Positions 1-8,916 of a stretch of 64,000 nt of DNA are shown here, piece by piece. The notes under the pieces were generated by a model. It was given only the letters and a program-made list of their open reading frames with translations. It did no database searches and had not been told where the DNA came from. The DNA lies in the NCBI GenBank assembly GCA_029027985.1, contig CP119076.1, positions 2,540,422-2,604,421 on the forward strand, in the 5' to 3' direction. A program made the translations under genes and the position numbers. Source of the DNA: Klebsiella aerogenes. GTDB lineage: Bacteria; Pseudomonadota; Gammaproteobacteria; Enterobacterales; Enterobacteriaceae. How positions within the stretch are numbered: position 1 is the stretch's first letter; every line of letters begins with the position of its first letter.

Positions 1-30
1 ACCGGGCACCGCACGTTTTTTCTTATTCAT
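1..30 (-). CDS. 5' end of an unidentified gene, cut by the window edge
   Basis: Only ten codons are present, beginning MNKKKRAVPG on the minus strand and running off the left edge. The ATG is preceded by a good Shine-Dalgarno (AGGAGTT, 5 nt spacing), which is why I accept it as a real start. It diverges from cioA. The basic N-terminus would suit many protein classes, so no function can be assigned. Confidence 0.5.
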   Translation of the reverse strand, partial: MNKKKRAVPG

Positions 31-481
31 ATGAACTCCTGAATACTCTATTCAGCTAACGGGGATTATTAACAACATCGCCCGGTTGTTTGCCGTGATG
101 TTAAATAACCACAACAAATAAGCGGGAAATAAAGATTTCTCATTCATGTCGCATGATGAAAATCAGGATTAACTCGTTGTTTTTAATCTCTAACTAAATG
201 TCTGATTGAAATGAAATGAGCAAGTCTTTTCGTTAACCAAATAATAACATGCTGAACCGTGTTGTATAATAGATGTTATCTATCGGGTGTTAAATTTAAC
301 CTATTTGATAATTAAAGAATTATTTTTAAACTTTACTATCCAGGACATTAACATATTTCAATGCCCGACAACGCCGTAATTCAATCGTCATCAACAGGAC
401 GCTTTACGCAGGTAAAGCGATATCCGCTATGCAGAAAATATTCCATAAATACAATGAAGTAATGTCGTACAGGGGTGGATC
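31..481. other. AT-rich divergent intergenic region upstream of cioAB
   Basis: About 450 bases without a convincing gene. It is clearly more AT-rich than its surroundings. A TATAAT hexamer at 265-270 could be the -10 of a promoter reading into cioA, but its -35 is weak; if used, the leader would be about 210 nt. An ATG-initiated 33-codon frame at 361-462 has no properly spaced ribosome site, so I do not call it. The ribosome site of cioA (AGGGGTGG) lies just before 482. Confidence 0.4.
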
Positions 482-1891
482 ATGTTCGGATTAGACGCCT
501 TTTATTTAGCCCGGATACAGTTTGCATTTACTGTATCTTTCCACATTATTTTTCCCGCCATTACCATTGGCCTCGCCAGCTATCTCGCCGTCCTGGAAGG
601 CCTGTGGTTAAAAACCAAAGAGGATACCTACCGTCAGCTTTATCATTTCTGGTCAAAAATCTTTGCGGTAAACTTCGGCATGGGCGTCGTTTCCGGACTG
701 GTGATGGCCTATCAATTCGGGACCAACTGGAGCGGATTTTCACAATTCGCCGGCAGTATTACCGGCCCGCTGCTGACCTATGAAGTGCTAACTGCCTTCT
801 TCCTCGAAGCCGGTTTCCTTGGCGTCATGCTGTTTGGCTGGCATCGCGTGGGCCGCGGTCTGCATTTCTTTGCTACCTGCATGGTGGCGCTGGGGACGCT
901 GTTTTCCACCTTCTGGATCCTCGCCTCCAATAGCTGGATGCATACGCCGCAAGGCTACATCATCGAAAACGGCGTCGTGGTGCCGGTGGACTGGCTGAAA
1001 GTCATCTTCAACCCTTCCTTCCCGTACCGCCTGCTGCATATGTCAACGGCGGCGTTTCTCTCCAGCGCCTTTTTCGTCGGCGCCTCGGCGGCCTGGCATC
1101 TGCTCAAAGGCAACGATACGCCAGCGATCCGTAAGATGTTCTCCATGGCGCTGTGGATGGCGCTGATCGTCGCCCCTATTCAGGCCATGATCGGCGATGC
1201 GCACGGGCTTAATACCCTTGAACACCAGCCAGCGAAAATCGCCGCTATTGAAGGGCATTGGGAAAATAAACCAGGTGAAGCGACGCCATTGGTGCTGGTG
1301 GGGCTGCCGGATATGGCCGAAGAGCGCACTAAATACAAAATCGAAGTGCCGTACCTCGGCAGCATCATCCTGACTCATAGCCTCGACAAACAGGTGCCGG
1401 CGTTAAAAAGCTTCCCGAAAGAGGATCGTCCGAACTCCACGATCATCTTCTGGTCGTTCAGGGTGATGGCGGGTCTCGGCATGTTAATGGTGCTGCTCGG
1501 CGTGGTCAGCGTCTGGCTACGTTGGCGCGGCCGACTTTACACCTCGAAACCGTTCCTGCGCTTTGCGCTGTTGATGGGGCCATCCGGGCTGGTCGCGTTG
1601 CTGGCGGGTTGGTTCACCACTGAAATTGGCCGCCAGCCGTGGGTGGTCTATGGCGTCCAGCGTACCCGGGATGCCGTCTCGGCGCATGGCGAGCTGCATA
1701 TGTCTCTCAGCCTGTTGGCCTTTATCGTGGTTTACACCTCGGTATTTGGCGTCGGTTATGTCTATCTGATTCGCCTGATTAAGAAAGGGCCGGAAAGCGA
1801 GCCATCGTCTGACGACCCGCATCAGAACCAGACCCCAGCGCGCCCGCTTTCGGCGGTACGCGAACCTATGAATACTTCGGGGAGAAAATAA
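482..1891 (+). CDS. cioA: Cytochrome bd-type quinol oxidase subunit I, short-Q-loop (CioA type)
   Basis: Catalytic haem subunit of a bd-type terminal oxidase in the inner membrane, which oxidises quinol and reduces O2 to water. Aligning with E. coli CydA from memory, the haem ligands fall at His21 and His186, and the proton-channel acids at Glu101 and Glu109. The GRQPW motif lies in the C-terminal third. At 469 residues it lacks the long Q-loop insert of E. coli CydA (about 520 residues), which is the mark of the cyanide-insensitive CioA/short-loop class. It starts ATG after AGGGGTGG. cioB follows after one base and a DUF2474 gene overlaps cioB, so the three form one operon. Confidence 0.9.
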   Translation: MFGLDAFYLARIQFAFTVSFHIIFPAITIGLASYLAVLEGLWLKTKEDTYRQLYHFWSKIFAVNFGMGVVSGLVMAYQFGTNWSGFSQFAGSITGPLLTYEVLTAFFLEAGFLGVMLFGWHRVGRGLHFFATCMVALGTLFSTFWILASNSWMHTPQGYIIENGVVVPVDWLKVIFNPSFPYRLLHMSTAAFLSSAFFVGASAAWHLLKGNDTPAIRKMFSMALWMALIVAPIQAMIGDAHGLNTLEHQPAKIAAIEGHWENKPGEATPLVLVGLPDMAEERTKYKIEVPYLGSIILTHSLDKQVPALKSFPKEDRPNSTIIFWSFRVMAGLGMLMVLLGVVSVWLRWRGRLYTSKPFLRFALLMGPSGLVALLAGWFTTEIGRQPWVVYGVQRTRDAVSAHGELHMSLSLLAFIVVYTSVFGVGYVYLIRLIKKGPESEPSSDDPHQNQTPARPLSAVREPMNTSGRK

Positions 1892-1892
1892 T

Positions 1893-2903
1893 ATGGGTAT
1901 CGATCTGTCAATTATTTGGTTCACGATCATCGTTTTCTCCACCCTGATGTATATCGTGATGGACGGTTTCGATCTCGGCATCGGCATTCTGTTCCCGTTC
2001 AATAAACATGAAACCGACCGCGACATGATGATGAACAGCGTGGCGCCGGTGTGGGACGGCAACGAGACCTGGATGGTGCTCGGCGGCGCCGCGTTGTATG
2101 GCGCCTTCCCACTGGCCTATGCGGTGATTATCGACGCGCTCAGCATCCCGTTGACCGCCATGCTGTTAGGGCTAATATTCCGCGGCGTCGCTTTCGAATT
2201 CCGCTTTAAAGCCACGCCGGAACATCGGCCAATCTGGGATAAAGCGTTTATCGGCGGCTCGCTACTCGCCACCTTTAGCCAGGGCATCGCCGTCGGCACG
2301 TTGCTGAACGGGCTTAGTGTGACCGGCCGCGAATTTAGCGGTTCTACCCTCGACTGGCTGGCGCCCTTCCCGCTGTTTTGCGGCGTTGGGCTGGTGATCG
2401 CCTACGCGCTGTTAGGCTGCACCTGGCTGATTATGAAAACCGAAGGTCCGCTGCATCGCAAAATGTCCGAACTGGCCATTCCACTGACCCTGGCATTGTT
2501 GGCGGTTGTGGCGTTAATCAGTATCTGGACGCCGCTGACCCATCCGGAGATCGCTCGCCGCTGGTTTACGATGCCGAATATCATCTGGTTTATGCCGGTG
2601 CCGCTGCTGGTGCTGGTGTGCTGCTGGGGGATCGTGCGTAGCGCCTACAATCGTCAGGCCAGTTACGGGCCATTTATGCTCACGCTGGCGCTGGTGTTCC
2701 TCGGTTTTAGCGGGCTTGGGATCAGTATCTGGCCAAATATCATTCCACCGTCGGTCTCTATCTGGCAGGCTGCCTCGCCGCCGCAGAGCCAGGGCTTTAT
2801 GCTGGTCGGCGGGCTACTGATTATTCCCGTCATTTTGATGTATACCTGCTGGAGCTACTATGTGTTTCGCGGCAAAGTTAAACCAGATGAGGGGTATCAT
2901 TGA
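1893..2903 (+). CDS. cioB: Cytochrome bd-type quinol oxidase subunit II (CioB/CydB family)
   Basis: Second membrane subunit of the bd-type oxidase, 336 residues, the usual length for CydB/CioB. The N-terminus carries the family hallmark VMDGFDLGIG, followed by NSVAPVWDGNETW; the rest is a series of hydrophobic helices. CydB is structurally related to subunit I and stabilises the haem-bearing CydA. It begins one base after the cioA stop, and its own stop overlaps the next start (TGATG), pointing to translational coupling. Confidence 0.9.
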   Translation: MGIDLSIIWFTIIVFSTLMYIVMDGFDLGIGILFPFNKHETDRDMMMNSVAPVWDGNETWMVLGGAALYGAFPLAYAVIIDALSIPLTAMLLGLIFRGVAFEFRFKATPEHRPIWDKAFIGGSLLATFSQGIAVGTLLNGLSVTGREFSGSTLDWLAPFPLFCGVGLVIAYALLGCTWLIMKTEGPLHRKMSELAIPLTLALLAVVALISIWTPLTHPEIARRWFTMPNIIWFMPVPLLVLVCCWGIVRSAYNRQASYGPFMLTLALVFLGFSGLGISIWPNIIPPSVSIWQAASPPQSQGFMLVGGLLIIPVILMYTCWSYYVFRGKVKPDEGYH

Positions 2904-3064
2904 TGGCAACGCCTTCGGAGAAACCGGTCGAGACGCCCGCTCGTCCATTCTGGCAAAAACTCATGTGGCTGGTGATTATCTGGGGGGCCAGCGTGCTGGC
3001 GCTCGGCGTGGTCGCCACCTTCTTTAAGCTGCTGATGACGGCGGCGGGAATGCGTACTCACTAA
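2903..3064 (+). CDS. Small single-helix third subunit of the bd oxidase (DUF2474 type)
   Basis: A 53-residue protein starting at the ATG that overlaps the cioB stop codon (TGATG). It has a proline-rich N-terminal tail, an aromatic-basic anchor (PFWQKLMW) and one hydrophobic helix (about residues 21-45). This is the size, position and topology of DUF2474 proteins found at the end of cioAB operons, which play a part like E. coli CydX/CbdX. The function is inferred from position and topology; no catalytic residue is expected. Confidence 0.75.
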   Translation: MATPSEKPVETPARPFWQKLMWLVIIWGASVLALGVVATFFKLLMTAAGMRTH

Positions 3065-3070
3065 TCATCA

Positions 3071-3105
3071 ACGCCGGACGGGATACCCCGCCCGGCGTTT
3101 CTCTT
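3071..3105 (+). terminator. Rho-independent terminator of the cioAB operon
   Basis: Inverted repeat ACGCCGG (3071-3077) with CCGGCGT (3092-3098) and further GC pairing inside, followed by TTTCTCTTT. It starts six bases after the last stop codon of the operon and precedes the convergent bestrophin gene. Confidence 0.75.
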
Positions 3106-3117
3106 TGCAGGCCAGAC

Positions 3118-4035
3118 TCAGGTGAGATTGTAATAGCGGTCGGGCTGCATTTTTTCCGGTAGCGGATGCTGCCCGGTCATATCCATCAGATTACGTTCAA
3201 TGGTATTGCACATCGCGTTCAGCGGCAGATCGTTAGCCGAAGTGCCGAACGGATCTTCCAGTTCTTCCGCCAGTGAATCCCATGACAAGAAGGTGTAAGA
3301 GATAAATACCGAGACGAACGGCGTCATGTAATGTAAATCCCCGACCAGGGCGAACGGCAGCAGCGTGCAAAACAGATAAACGGTACGTTGCAAAATCAAG
3401 GTATAGGCAAACGGCACCGGCGTACTGGCCAGCCGCTCGCAGCCGCCCAACACATGAGCCAGTTCATCCAGCTTGTTATCCATTAGGCCATAGGTAATAT
3501 CGCTGAGTTTGCCCTGCTCGCGCAGTTTGCCCAACTCATTGCCAATTAATAGCAAGATACGGTTAGTCGGCATGGAGCTGGCGAGAATTTCCGCGACGTT
3601 CTCTGCGGGTAGCAAACGGTAAAGATCGGCTGCCGGATCGGTTTTCCGCAGCTGGTGCTTCAGGCTCCAGCTGAACGCCACCAGATAGCTGACCAGTGTC
3701 TTATGCGTCTCGCGCTCGGCGGGCAGGATATTTTTTAGCTGCCGCACCAGGGTTCTTTCGGCAATCAGTACCGTTCCCCATAAATTGCGCGCTTCAACGA
3801 AGCGGCTGTAGCTCGCGCTATTACGAAAACCGAGGAAAATCGCAATCGCGATCCCCAACAGGCTGAACGGCGCAACGGTTAAGTGAATACCAAGCTGCTC
3901 ATACCATTGATAGCTGATGATGGCGATAACCGACATCAGTACGTTCAGCAGCAGGCGGAAAACGATTTTCGACAGCACGGAGCCGTGCCAGTCAAACAGA
4001 CGAAAAAACCAGTGTTGTTCTGGCCGGATGATCAT
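3118..4035 (-). CDS. yneE: Bestrophin-family ion channel (YneE/KpBest-like)
   Basis: A 305-residue bestrophin homologue. It matches my memory of the structurally characterised Klebsiella pneumoniae KpBest, a homopentameric inner-membrane channel reported as sodium-selective. The neck-gate residues known from KpBest fall at the same positions here (Ile62, Ile66, Phe70), and the preceding TVAPFSLLG and following GFRNSASYSRF are family hallmarks. The start ATG has AGGAAG upstream. It is monocistronic and convergent with cioAB. The physiological role in enterobacteria is not established. Confidence 0.9.
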   Translation of the reverse strand: MIIRPEQHWFFRLFDWHGSVLSKIVFRLLLNVLMSVIAIISYQWYEQLGIHLTVAPFSLLGIAIAIFLGFRNSASYSRFVEARNLWGTVLIAERTLVRQLKNILPAERETHKTLVSYLVAFSWSLKHQLRKTDPAADLYRLLPAENVAEILASSMPTNRILLLIGNELGKLREQGKLSDITYGLMDNKLDELAHVLGGCERLASTPVPFAYTLILQRTVYLFCTLLPFALVGDLHYMTPFVSVFISYTFLSWDSLAEELEDPFGTSANDLPLNAMCNTIERNLMDMTGQHPLPEKMQPDRYYNLT

Positions 4036-4073
4036 TGTATTACTTCCTGAAAGGCCAATTTAAGCTCAGTATA

Positions 4074-4133
4074 TACCCTAAATAATTCGAGTTGCGGCCA
4101 ACACACATGCAGCTTGAAGTATGACGGGGATAG
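4074..4133. repeat. Dispersed imperfect palindrome, copy 1
   Basis: A ~60-base intergenic element with imperfectly complementary ends: TACCCTAAATAATTCGAGTT on the left and GCTTGAAGTATGACGGG on the right. A related copy in reverse orientation lies at 22604-22666. The arrangement resembles short palindromic dispersed repeats of enterobacterial intergenic regions. It lies between yneE and the DyP gene, and no coding potential is seen. Confidence 0.6.
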
Positions 4134-4328
4134 ATATTATCTATTAACTTATTGCTTTATTTTATTGTACACAAACACGACATCGCGTTGATACCCTCCA
4201 TTAATTAGCGATAAATTAACGGCGGTTTAATTATGGGCTCTTTTTATTTGGCAGGCAATATGCGGCCTGCATAGCAGGCCGGGGAAATTAAAATTCAGAA
4301 TCAGCGTAATGACTGATATTACGTAGGG

Positions 4329-5272
4329 TTATTCGCCCTGGCGGCTGGATAATTCTTCAAGCAGCGTCGCAGAAGGCACAAAGAACAGACTGCCGGTAAC
4401 CGGGCGGCTATAGTCAAGCAAGCGATCGTAGTTGCCTGCCGGACGGCCGACAAACATGTTTTCCAGCATCTGTTCGATCGGCGCCGGGCTGCGCGCATAA
4501 CCGATAAAATAAGTCCCGAACTCCCCCATGCCGGGTTTACCGAACGGCATGTTATCGCGCAGGATTTTAATTTCTTCGCCATTCTCTTCAAGGGTGGTCA
4601 GCGAACTGTGGGAACAGGTAGGTTTCACTTCGGCATCAAGTTCGATATTGGTCATTTTTTTACGCCCGATGATACGCTCCTGCTGCTCAACGGTTAAGGC
4701 GTTCCAGCCCGCCATATCGTGCAGGTATTTTTGTACGATAACGTAGCTACCACCGGCGAAATCGGTATCTTCATCGCCGATAATGGTGAAATCTGCTGCC
4801 TCGCGCCCCTGCGGATTTTCACTGCCGTCGACGAAGCCGATCATCGCCCGACGGTCGAAATAGCGGAAGCCGTGGACTTCATCCACTACCGTCACCGCAT
4901 CACCCAGTTTGTCCATCAACTGCGTCGCCAGTTCAAAGCTTAACCCCATGTCATCGGAGCGAATATGCAGTAACAGATCGCCCGGCGTGGAGACCGCCAC
5001 GCGCTCGCCGCTGCCCACGCGACGGAAAGGATGCAGCTGCTGCGGCATCGGCTGGCCAAACAGCTGCGGCCAGATATCGGCGCCGAAACCGCAAATGCAG
5101 GAGATCCCTGCCTCGGCATCCGGGTGCCAACTGAACGCACGACCGCGGCAAAATCGTCACACCAATCGCGAACGCGGGCCAGATGTTCAGCGCTACGGGC
5201 AATGGTCGCCACGATGAAGATCGCCGTCCGCGGCAGGGGTAAAGTAATCGCCTGAGGTTCGTTAATTTTCAT
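4329..5272 (-). pseudogene. DyP-type haem peroxidase, disrupted by a -1 frameshift
   Basis: The class B DyP-peroxidase sequence is split between two frames. The first ~50 codons (from ATG 5272, ribosome site AGAGGA) read MKINEPQAITLPLPR and on to SVGT, then go out of frame near 5119-5124. From there the other frame reads DAEAGISCICGFG and continues to the normal C-terminus at 4329. One missing base in the run CCCGG (minus strand, ACC CGg GAT) restores a single 314-residue protein. Family hallmarks are intact downstream: GFVDGSENP with the distal aspartate, GGSYV, and IIGRKK. If real, the mutation removes the N-terminal beta-sheet and probably activity; a sequencing error cannot be excluded. 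No encapsulin gene is adjacent. Confidence 0.8.
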
Positions 5273-5341
5273 ATCATCCTCTGTTATTGCCAATTAACGG
5301 CAAGATAGCGTTGGCTCCTGCAGCCAGGAGTCGAAATGGAG

Positions 5342-6271
5342 TTATCCAGCGTGGGCCAGCTCACTGGCGGACGCTTCGCACGGGTCAATGTGAATCATCA
5401 CCTGTAGCACCTCGTGCTGGGCCAGTACATTTTCCCGCACCGCCAGGGCGATATCATGGCCCGCGCGTACCGACAATTCACCCGGCACGTCGATGTGGAC
5501 ATCGACAAGAATCAAGTCGCCCGCCTTACGCGTTTTTAAATCATGTAACCCCACTACGCCGTGGGTCGCAGCGATAGTATCGTGTATCGCGTTTTGGGTT
5601 TGTTCATCGACGGAACGATCCATTAAATCATGTAAGGCATCGCCAGCAAAAGTGTAACCCATTCGGGAAATCAATACCCCTACTAACAATGCCGCCACCG
5701 GATCCAGCCAGGCGACTCCCGCCAGGTTACCAACAATCCCCACCGCCACCACAACCGAAGATGCCGCATCCGAGCGCGCATGCCAGGCGTTGGCAATTAA
5801 CAGTGAGGATTGAATCCGCTTCGCTACCGCCAGCATATAGCGGAACAATGTTTCTTTAGCAGCTAATGCACCGAGCGCCACCCACAGCGCGGTAATATGT
5901 ACCGACTGAATAGTTTCCGGATGGAGCAGCTTATTCATCGCCGACCACAGCATGCCGACGCCGACGATCATCAGTATGGCGCCCAGCACCAGTGAGGCGC
6001 CATTTTCATAGCGCCAGTGACCGTAATGGTGATCGCTGTCGGAGGGTTTACGGCTTTTCTTATTCGCGAGCAGCACCACACCATCGGCAATTAAATCGGA
6101 GAAAGAATGAACGCCGTCGGCAATAAGTCCCTGTGATCCTGAAAGCAGACCAACAATAATTTGTCCCGTTGATAAAAATAGATTAACGACCACGCTAACC
6201 AACGTGCTTTTTCGCGCTGCGCGTGAACGCTGATGATATTTATTATCATTTTTTTGTTTTATATTTTCCAT
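5342..6271 (-). CDS. Cation diffusion facilitator (CDF) metal exporter
   Basis: A 309-residue CDF-family inner-membrane antiporter. It has a basic N-terminus, then six predicted helices. The metal-site motifs HSFSD (helix II, near residue 56) and HARSDAAS (helix V) are both present. The C-terminal cytoplasmic domain has the ferredoxin-like fold pattern and metal-binding histidines. Such proteins export Zn2+, Fe2+, Mn2+ or Co2+ against protons; the histidine in the helix II site suggests it is not the Mn-specific DxxxD type, but the ion cannot be fixed from sequence. Ribosome site GGAGGGG. The minus-strand DyP gene lies 69 bases downstream and may be cotranscribed. Confidence 0.85.
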   Translation of the reverse strand: MENIKQKNDNKYHQRSRAARKSTLVSVVVNLFLSTGQIIVGLLSGSQGLIADGVHSFSDLIADGVVLLANKKSRKPSDSDHHYGHWRYENGASLVLGAILMIVGVGMLWSAMNKLLHPETIQSVHITALWVALGALAAKETLFRYMLAVAKRIQSSLLIANAWHARSDAASSVVVAVGIVGNLAGVAWLDPVAALLVGVLISRMGYTFAGDALHDLMDRSVDEQTQNAIHDTIAATHGVVGLHDLKTRKAGDLILVDVHIDVPGELSVRAGHDIALAVRENVLAQHEVLQVMIHIDPCEASASELAHAG

Positions 6272-6456
6272 ATCCCCTCCGCAATAACGCAGGGGATAAT
6301 AACCTACTCGTCATCGGAGGCGTCAAATATCAATGCGACCGTTGATAATAAATTTAAAATAAATAGCCACGGTTATAAAATATAAATACGAATGATTTCG
6401 CTTTAGTCGCGCGAGTGATAGCCGATACCTTATCCGCGATGGTATGCGCGCTATTT

Positions 6457-7326
6457 TTATGACGTTGCCATCCGGCGCATCGCACAATGATAAGCGCCGT
6501 TGCGCACCGACGCGCGAAGCACCCGCGCCACGCCGTGAACGGCCGCTCTGGCAGTGTGGCGCTGTAACGGATTTATCGGTATCGCCAGCATCTGTTGCGC
6601 CCAGTCGGGAAGCAAATCGATTCCGGCAATCATCATCCAGCGCCCCACCGGCTGGCTTAAACGCCCGGGCAGCCGGGTGGCGAGCAACACCTGAGCGACT
6701 TCCGCGGTACGCTCATCGCAACGCAAATGCGGGCGCATATCCTGCAGATAGTCCGCCACCTGACGCGGGGTCTGCGGAATATCTTCCGCCCCGAGCCGCC
6801 GCGCGATTTCCGCCGCTTCGCGATAATATTGTTCCTGCTGCGCGGCAGTGATAATCGTGCGTTTATAGCGCAGATGAGACGCCATAAAGCTGCTGCATTC
6901 CGCGACGTGGACCCAGGTTAATAACGCCGGATCGCTGGCGCGATACGGCGTACCGTCTCTATCCACGCCGCTGATGCGTTGATGGATCCCTTGCACTTTG
7001 GCAATCAATCTCTCGGCATCGTCAGTGGCGCCAAAGGTGGTGGCAGAGATGAACTGGCTGGTGCGGCGCAGACGGCCAAAGATATCCTCGCGAAAGCGAG
7101 AATGATCCCATACCCCGGCCAGCGCCAGCGGATGCAGCATCTGTAATAACAGCGCGCTAATCCCGCCGCAGAGCATCGAGGTAAAATCGCCGTGTACCTG
7201 CCAGATAGCCGACTGCGGGCCGAATAATCCCGGCTCACCCTTCGGGTTTTCAAAATCAATCTCTTTTAACGCCATCCCGGTCAAGCCCAGGACCTGTGAT
7301 TCAATCATGCCGCGTATGCTGGTCAT
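6457..7326 (-). CDS. Oxygenase MpaB family protein (DUF2236)
   Basis: About 289 residues from the ATG at 7326 (MTSIRGMIESQ), or 309 if the upstream ATG at 7386 is used; neither has a strong ribosome site, so the start is uncertain. The segment with QMLHPLALAGVWDHS and the later ALLTWVHVAE match the DUF2236/MpaB (also rubber-oxygenase Lcp-like) family, whose conserved histidines bind haem b. Characterised members are oxygenases, but substrates of enterobacterial ones are unknown. It is the first of the accessory genes before the osmC backbone. Confidence 0.7.
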   Translation of the reverse strand: MTSIRGMIESQVLGLTGMALKEIDFENPKGEPGLFGPQSAIWQVHGDFTSMLCGGISALLLQMLHPLALAGVWDHSRFREDIFGRLRRTSQFISATTFGATDDAERLIAKVQGIHQRISGVDRDGTPYRASDPALLTWVHVAECSSFMASHLRYKRTIITAAQQEQYYREAAEIARRLGAEDIPQTPRQVADYLQDMRPHLRCDERTAEVAQVLLATRLPGRLSQPVGRWMMIAGIDLLPDWAQQMLAIPINPLQRHTARAAVHGVARVLRASVRNGAYHCAMRRMATS

Positions 7327-7442
7327 TACGTTGCCCGTCGCTATCCATAACGAGCCCAACATACCACTATTCGCGGCAGGAGGCATTTGCCGACGGTGAC
7401 TTTAAGACGCAGGCGTGCCCGCTATCGCGGACACACATCGGA

Positions 7443-7874
7443 TTATGCGTTGAGCTGATAATCGAGGGAAATATCGGCGTTCAGTACCTGGGAAACCGGG
7501 CACCCGGCTTTGGCTTTCTGGATAATCGGCTCAAAGACCGCTTTATCGATACCCGGCAGCACAATGTTGCTCTGCAACGCGACCTGCGTGATGGCGAAGC
7601 CGCCGCCGCTTTTATCGAGTGTGACCACCGCCACAGTATCAATTGAGGTTGCCTTATAGCCCGCTTCGCTGAGCATCAATGACAACGCCATCGAGAAACA
7701 GGCGGCGTGGGCCGCGCCGATCAGCTCTTCCGGGTTGGTTCCTTTTACCCCCTCAAAGCGGGTATTAAAGCCATAAGGCTGCTGGTTGAGCGCACCGCTT
7801 TCCGTCGAGACGGTGCCTTTACCGCTTTTCAGATCCCCTTCCCAATGCGCCTGACCTTTCTTATGAATGGCCAT
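7443..7874 (-). CDS. osmC: Osmotically inducible peroxiredoxin OsmC
   Basis: A 143-residue thiol-dependent hydroperoxidase, nearly identical in length and sequence to E. coli OsmC. The redox pair Cys59 (in AAHAACF) and Cys125 (in KAGCPVS) is present. It detoxifies organic hydroperoxides in the cytoplasm; in E. coli it is induced by osmotic stress through RpoS and other regulators. Start ATG after AAGGGG. In E. coli it neighbours bdm, sra and maeA; here sra and maeA are conserved but bdm is replaced by a regulator and an MBL-fold gene. Confidence 0.95.
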   Translation of the reverse strand: MAIHKKGQAHWEGDLKSGKGTVSTESGALNQQPYGFNTRFEGVKGTNPEELIGAAHAACFSMALSLMLSEAGYKATSIDTVAVVTLDKSGGGFAITQVALQSNIVLPGIDKAVFEPIIQKAKAGCPVSQVLNADISLDYQLNA

Positions 7875-7919
7875 CGTTTCACCCCTTTTGGACGTTAAAG
7901 GAGTAAGTATAGGACAGGT

Positions 7920-8816
7920 CTAACTCGCCTGAGCCAACTGTTGCTGAATAGCCTCAAGGAATAACGGCAGCGCGCTGGGTTGATAATCCCGCGACAAATA
8001 GATGCCATAGACGCTCAGTGATTTTGGCGTGTAACCCGGCAGCACCGGTTTTAGCGCCCCGCTATTCAGCGCGCGTTGGGCTTCCAGTTCCGGCAACATC
8101 GCGATACCGCAGCCAGCAACCGCCGCTTCCAGTAACAGCGACGAAATCCCAGCGCTCAGGTTGCCGGAAACGGCTACCGAGACCGCCTCGCCTTGCGGGT
8201 CGGTAAACTGCCAGGTCGATGTGGCGAAATGACTATAGTGCAGGCAGTTATGCTGGCTCAGTTCCTGCGGCGTATTGACCTGGCCGTGCCGTTTCAGCCA
8301 GCGCGGCGACGCGCAAAGTACCGAACGGCAGACGCCGAGGCGACGGGCGATCGCCCCTGGCTCCGGGTTGTCGGTGATCCGAATGGCGACGTCAATACGT
8401 TCGCCAATCAGGCTGACCGGGTGGTTGTTGATATCAAGTTCAAGACGAAGCTGGGGATAACGGGCGAGAAATTCCGGCAACAGCGGCGATAGCAACTGCA
8501 TCGCGGTAAAGTGCGCGCAGGCGACCCGCAGCGTGCCGCTCGGCACCGCGCGTTCCGATTGCCCGGCAATCTCATCCGCCAGTTGCGTCAGGCTGCGCGT
8601 TTTCTGCAATACCTTTTCGCCAGCGCTGGTTAGGGTCAGTTTGCGCGTCGAACGGTGAATTAACCGGGTTCCGGCCCAGTGCTCCATCTGTTCCAGGTAG
8701 CGGCTCACCATCGGCCGTGACATCCCCAGCGCTCTGGCTGCCGCGCTTAAACTACCCAGTTCGCATATGCGCATATACACCTGGGCGGCGATAACTCGAT
8801 CCATACTCGTATCCAT
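7920..8816 (-). CDS. LysR-family transcriptional regulator
   Basis: About 298 residues, with an N-terminal winged helix-turn-helix (ELGSLSAAARALGMSRPMVSRYL, split here only by description) and a periplasmic-binding-protein-like effector domain. Possible starts are ATG at 8816 or 8804; the shorter one has a GGAT at reasonable spacing, so the first few residues are uncertain. It diverges from the MBL-fold gene across about 100 bases and ends 45 bases before osmC. By the usual LysR arrangement it probably controls the divergent gene. The effector is unknown. Confidence 0.85.
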   Translation of the reverse strand: MDTSMDRVIAAQVYMRICELGSLSAAARALGMSRPMVSRYLEQMEHWAGTRLIHRSTRKLTLTSAGEKVLQKTRSLTQLADEIAGQSERAVPSGTLRVACAHFTAMQLLSPLLPEFLARYPQLRLELDINNHPVSLIGERIDVAIRITDNPEPGAIARRLGVCRSVLCASPRWLKRHGQVNTPQELSQHNCLHYSHFATSTWQFTDPQGEAVSVAVSGNLSAGISSLLLEAAVAGCGIAMLPELEAQRALNSGALKPVLPGYTPKSLSVYGIYLSRDYQPSALPLFLEAIQQQLAQAS

Positions 8817-8916
8817 CTGCACGATTTATGAAACTCAGCATCTCTTTTTTCAGGAATTTTCGCAAATCCAGATTAACGTAAAATAATCGTATTCACCTGA
8901 TAGAGAGAAAACCAAC

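Noticed and set aside
361..462. 33-codon ORF as a cioA leader peptide
   Set aside because: The only AG-rich stretch upstream is about 20 bases away and there is no hairpin or coupling to cioA.
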